Shown here: in pieces, positions 62,086-64,000 of the stretch
How the letters are laid out: each line of letters begins with the position of its first letter
Numbering within the stretch: position 1 is the stretch's first letter
Assembly: GCF_008801915.1 (NCBI RefSeq)
Contig: NZ_VZOV01000014.1
Coordinates: forward strand, 62,001 to 126,000
Direction: 5' to 3'
Length of the DNA: 64,000 bases
Source of the DNA: Cupriavidus gilardii
GTDB lineage: Bacteria > Pseudomonadota > Gammaproteobacteria > Burkholderiales > Burkholderiaceae
Notes under the pieces: generated by a model
The model's database searches: none
Seen by the model: only the letters and a program-made list of their open reading frames with translations
What the model was told of the DNA's origin: nothing
Program-made: the position numbers and the translations under genes

Positions 62086-64000
62086 ATGCCCTTTCAATTC
62101 CTGATTTGCTCGTCCGGCGGCTCGATCGCCGCAGCACAGGCCCATGGCCAACCAGCGCGACAACCCGGCGGCAACGACACCCTGGCCGAGGGCGCCGGGC
62201 GCATCGCGCTCGATACCCTGCCCGAATGCGTGCTGCGCCAGATCGTCGAGCGGCTGCGCGGCGCGGCCATCGTGGCGCTGTCGCGTACATCAAGGCGAAT
62301 GCATGGCCAGCTCGATCGCGACTTCGTCGCACCCGTCCGCCTGCGCGAGCGGTTGAAATGGATCGTCTCGAACTCGGCGTTCCAGCGCGCGCTCGGCGAC
62401 ATCGCCCAGCTGGCCCCGGCCGCTCGCCATTCGCTGTTGAACCGGATGCCGGTCGAACAGCTTCATCCGGCCATCCAGATGCGCGCCGATATGGCACGGT
62501 TCGCACTGCTCCACACCGGCGCGCCGGCGCGAACTGCACGCCCGGCGAACGGCAGTGCCCATCGCGCGCCGCTTGTTGACATCGCGCAGCGGCCGGTCCC
62601 GGCCCTGCTCGATGTCGCGCTGGCCCTGGACGCGGACGCACGCGTCCCGGCGCTGACCGGCCTGGCCGCCAGGGCATCGAGGAACGAGGGACGATGGCGG
62701 GAACTGCTCGAGGGCATGCTCGCGACGGCACAGGGCCTCAAGGGACGCGCCAGCGTGACCAGCCAGGCCGAACGTGTGCAGCTGCTGACGGCGGCCGCCG
62801 AGGCACTGGCCGACCCGTCGCATTATGTCGTGTGGGCAGTGTGCCGTCCCTCGCTTTGGCATCGGGTCTTCGACGAAGCCCGGGTGCTGCCGCCGGCAGC
62901 GCGGCCGACGATATGGATGGCGTTGGCGCAAAGCGCGGCGTGCGACTTCGCCGCTGCGTTGGAGCAAGAGGTGCCTACCGAGCCGCGCGACACCTGTTGG
63001 TACCGCATCATCGGCGCGATCGGCAACCAGATGCCGGCGGACCAGGCCAATGAGGCCCTGGTCGCCATGCTCGACCGGATCGACGGGCTCGACGAGATCA
63101 CCTCCAGGCCTGCGCCCTATATTGCCCTGATGGAAGCGGCAAGCCGGCTGCCCGACCCGCTCGCCGTCCTCGTGATGAACCGGGTGGTCGAGCAGGCGTT
63201 CCGCATGAATTCCGTAGCGGTTTACGAGCGGATCTGGGAGGCGGTATTCGGGGCGTCGCGCGGGCTCGAGCCCGCGCTGCAACAGCAGGTCCTGGTCGCG
63301 CTCGGCCAGCGCTTGCCGGACGCCGCCGGTCGCCTGCAACGCTGGTTCGCGCTGAGCGACCGCGTTGCCGCCCTGCCACGCGCGCTGCGGCGCGAGCCGT
63401 TGCTGGCCATGGTCGATGCCGAGCTGAGCACGGACGTGCCGGCCGGCTTCGCGGTACCGCGCCTGATGGGCTTTCTTGAGGAACTCGATCTGGACGATCG
63501 GCCCACGTTGCTGTCGGGCCTGCTCCAGGTGTATGACGACGACCCCCGCCATTGGTCCGATATGGTCAACGCGGCGGTCGATCTGCCGCGGCGCATGCGC
63601 CGCGACCCCTTCGCCGCGATCGCGCACAAGCTGCTGGTCACGCGCGAGCCATTGCCCGACACACCCCCGCCGCAGCGAGCCGATGACACTGCCGCGGCCG
63701 CACCAGGCGATGTCTCGCTCGCGGCCTGGCCCGTCAGCGAGGGTCAGGCGCGGCGACAATTCACCGAGCTGCTGGGCATGCTGACGTGGGCGGATCGCGG
63801 CTTCGTATTGATGGCCATGGCGCCTTACGCCTCCGTCCACCGATTTACCTGGCTGATCGACGAAGGGCTGTGCTTGCCCCGCAGCGGACGCCACGAAGTC
63901 AGGCTGTTCACGACGCTGGCGGAACGCGCCACCCGGCTCACCGAACCGCGCGACGCCGCGCAGATCCTGCCGGCGCTCGCCACGGCGATTCGCACGTTGC
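62086..64000 (+). CDS. Large unknown protein with an N-terminal F-box-like motif, 3' end beyond window
   Basis: The frame is open for 638 codons from an ATG with GGAGG upstream to the window edge. Residues about 40-78 (ALDTLPECVLRQIVERL, then IVALSRTSRRMHGQL) fit the F-box pattern of LP-x3-L-x2-I-x3-L and a Leu-Ser-x2-SRR ending. The remainder is helical, Leu/Ala-rich, possibly repeat-like, with no recognised domain and no signal peptide. F-box proteins in bacteria such as Ralstonia GALA proteins are injected effectors; no leucine-rich repeats are obvious here. It is divergent from flhB. Function unknown. Confidence 0.7.
   Translation, partial: MPFQFLICSSGGSIAAAQAHGQPARQPGGNDTLAEGAGRIALDTLPECVLRQIVERLRGAAIVALSRTSRRMHGQLDRDFVAPVRLRERLKWIVSNSAFQRALGDIAQLAPAARHSLLNRMPVEQLHPAIQMRADMARFALLHTGAPARTARPANGSAHRAPLVDIAQRPVPALLDVALALDADARVPALTGLAARASRNEGRWRELLEGMLATAQGLKGRASVTSQAERVQLLTAAAEALADPSHYVVWAVCRPSLWHRVFDEARVLPPAARPTIWMALAQSAACDFAAALEQEVPTEPRDTCWYRIIGAIGNQMPADQANEALVAMLDRIDGLDEITSRPAPYIALMEAASRLPDPLAVLVMNRVVEQAFRMNSVAVYERIWEAVFGASRGLEPALQQQVLVALGQRLPDAAGRLQRWFALSDRVAALPRALRREPLLAMVDAELSTDVPAGFAVPRLMGFLEELDLDDRPTLLSGLLQVYDDDPRHWSDMVNAAVDLPRRMRRDPFAAIAHKLLVTREPLPDTPPPQRADDTAAAAPGDVSLAAWPVSEGQARRQFTELLGMLTWADRGFVLMAMAPYASVHRFTWLIDEGLCLPRSGRHEVRLFTTLAERATRLTEPRDAAQILPALATAIRTL

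Noticed and set aside
62290-63894. Leftward open frame of 534 codons opposite the F-box-like gene
   Set aside because: The rightward frame has an ideal ribosome binding site and runs for 638 codons; the leftward one has shadow-like composition.
1-64000. Insertion sequences, transposases, prophage genes or CRISPR arrays
   Set aside because: None was recognised in any translated frame or as terminal inverted repeats flanking a gene.

Overview
The window looks like a chromosomal segment from a Burkholderiaceae betaproteobacterium, most like Cupriavidus or Ralstonia. The basis is high GC content, three orphan Bug/TctC-type periplasmic receptors, a Porin_4-type porin, densely packed transcriptional regulators with small catabolic operons, and a flagellar system whose promoters carry FlhDC-type boxes. 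I had no search tools; assignments come from reading the translations and the DNA.

Positions 1-12,000 hold mixed metabolic genes: the start of an M16 zinc protease (cut by the window edge), a Tat-exported PhoD-type phosphatase, a membrane-anchored alpha/beta hydrolase, a D-amino-acid aminotransferase, a cupin/XRE regulator divergent from a Bug receptor and class II aldolase, a TipA-like MerR regulator with its methyltransferase target, an exonuclease III with a histone-like tail, and a tRNA-Val. Positions 12,000-37,800 are a catabolic and accessory stretch. It has a Bug/CocE-hydrolase/LysR locus with two LysR-type boxes, a GntR-DUF2848-amidase-MFS operon, AraC and carboxymuconolactone-decarboxylase genes, a small operon of unknown membrane proteins, a Nudix hydrolase, a porin, a GH3 glycosidase, and a GntR-controlled lyase/Bug/fumarase operon with twin palindromic operators.

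Positions 37,857-61,738 carry much of the flagellar regulon. The rod/hook genes flgBCDEFGHIJKL run leftward. flgA, flgM and flgN run rightward. After a two-gene lipid insert (clsB and a YbhN-like gene) come flhB-flhA and flhF-flhG-fliA-flhE, all leftward. The regulatory DNA agrees with this layout. Three near-identical FlhDC-type boxes lie between flgB and flgA, before flhF and before flhB. They serve four candidate promoters, each with a -10 element 28 nt from its half-site. FliA (sigma-28) promoters precede flgM and flgK. FlhDC would thus switch on the basal body/hook and export genes plus FliA, and FliA would then switch on flgM and flgKL.

The most unusual items are a long rightward gene beside flhB whose N-terminus resembles a eukaryotic F-box (truncated by the window end), an FlhF GTPase with about 480 extra C-terminal residues, a repeated module shared by the hook protein FlgE and junction protein FlgK, an ExoIII fused to Lys/Ala repeats, and a two-gene unknown membrane operon.
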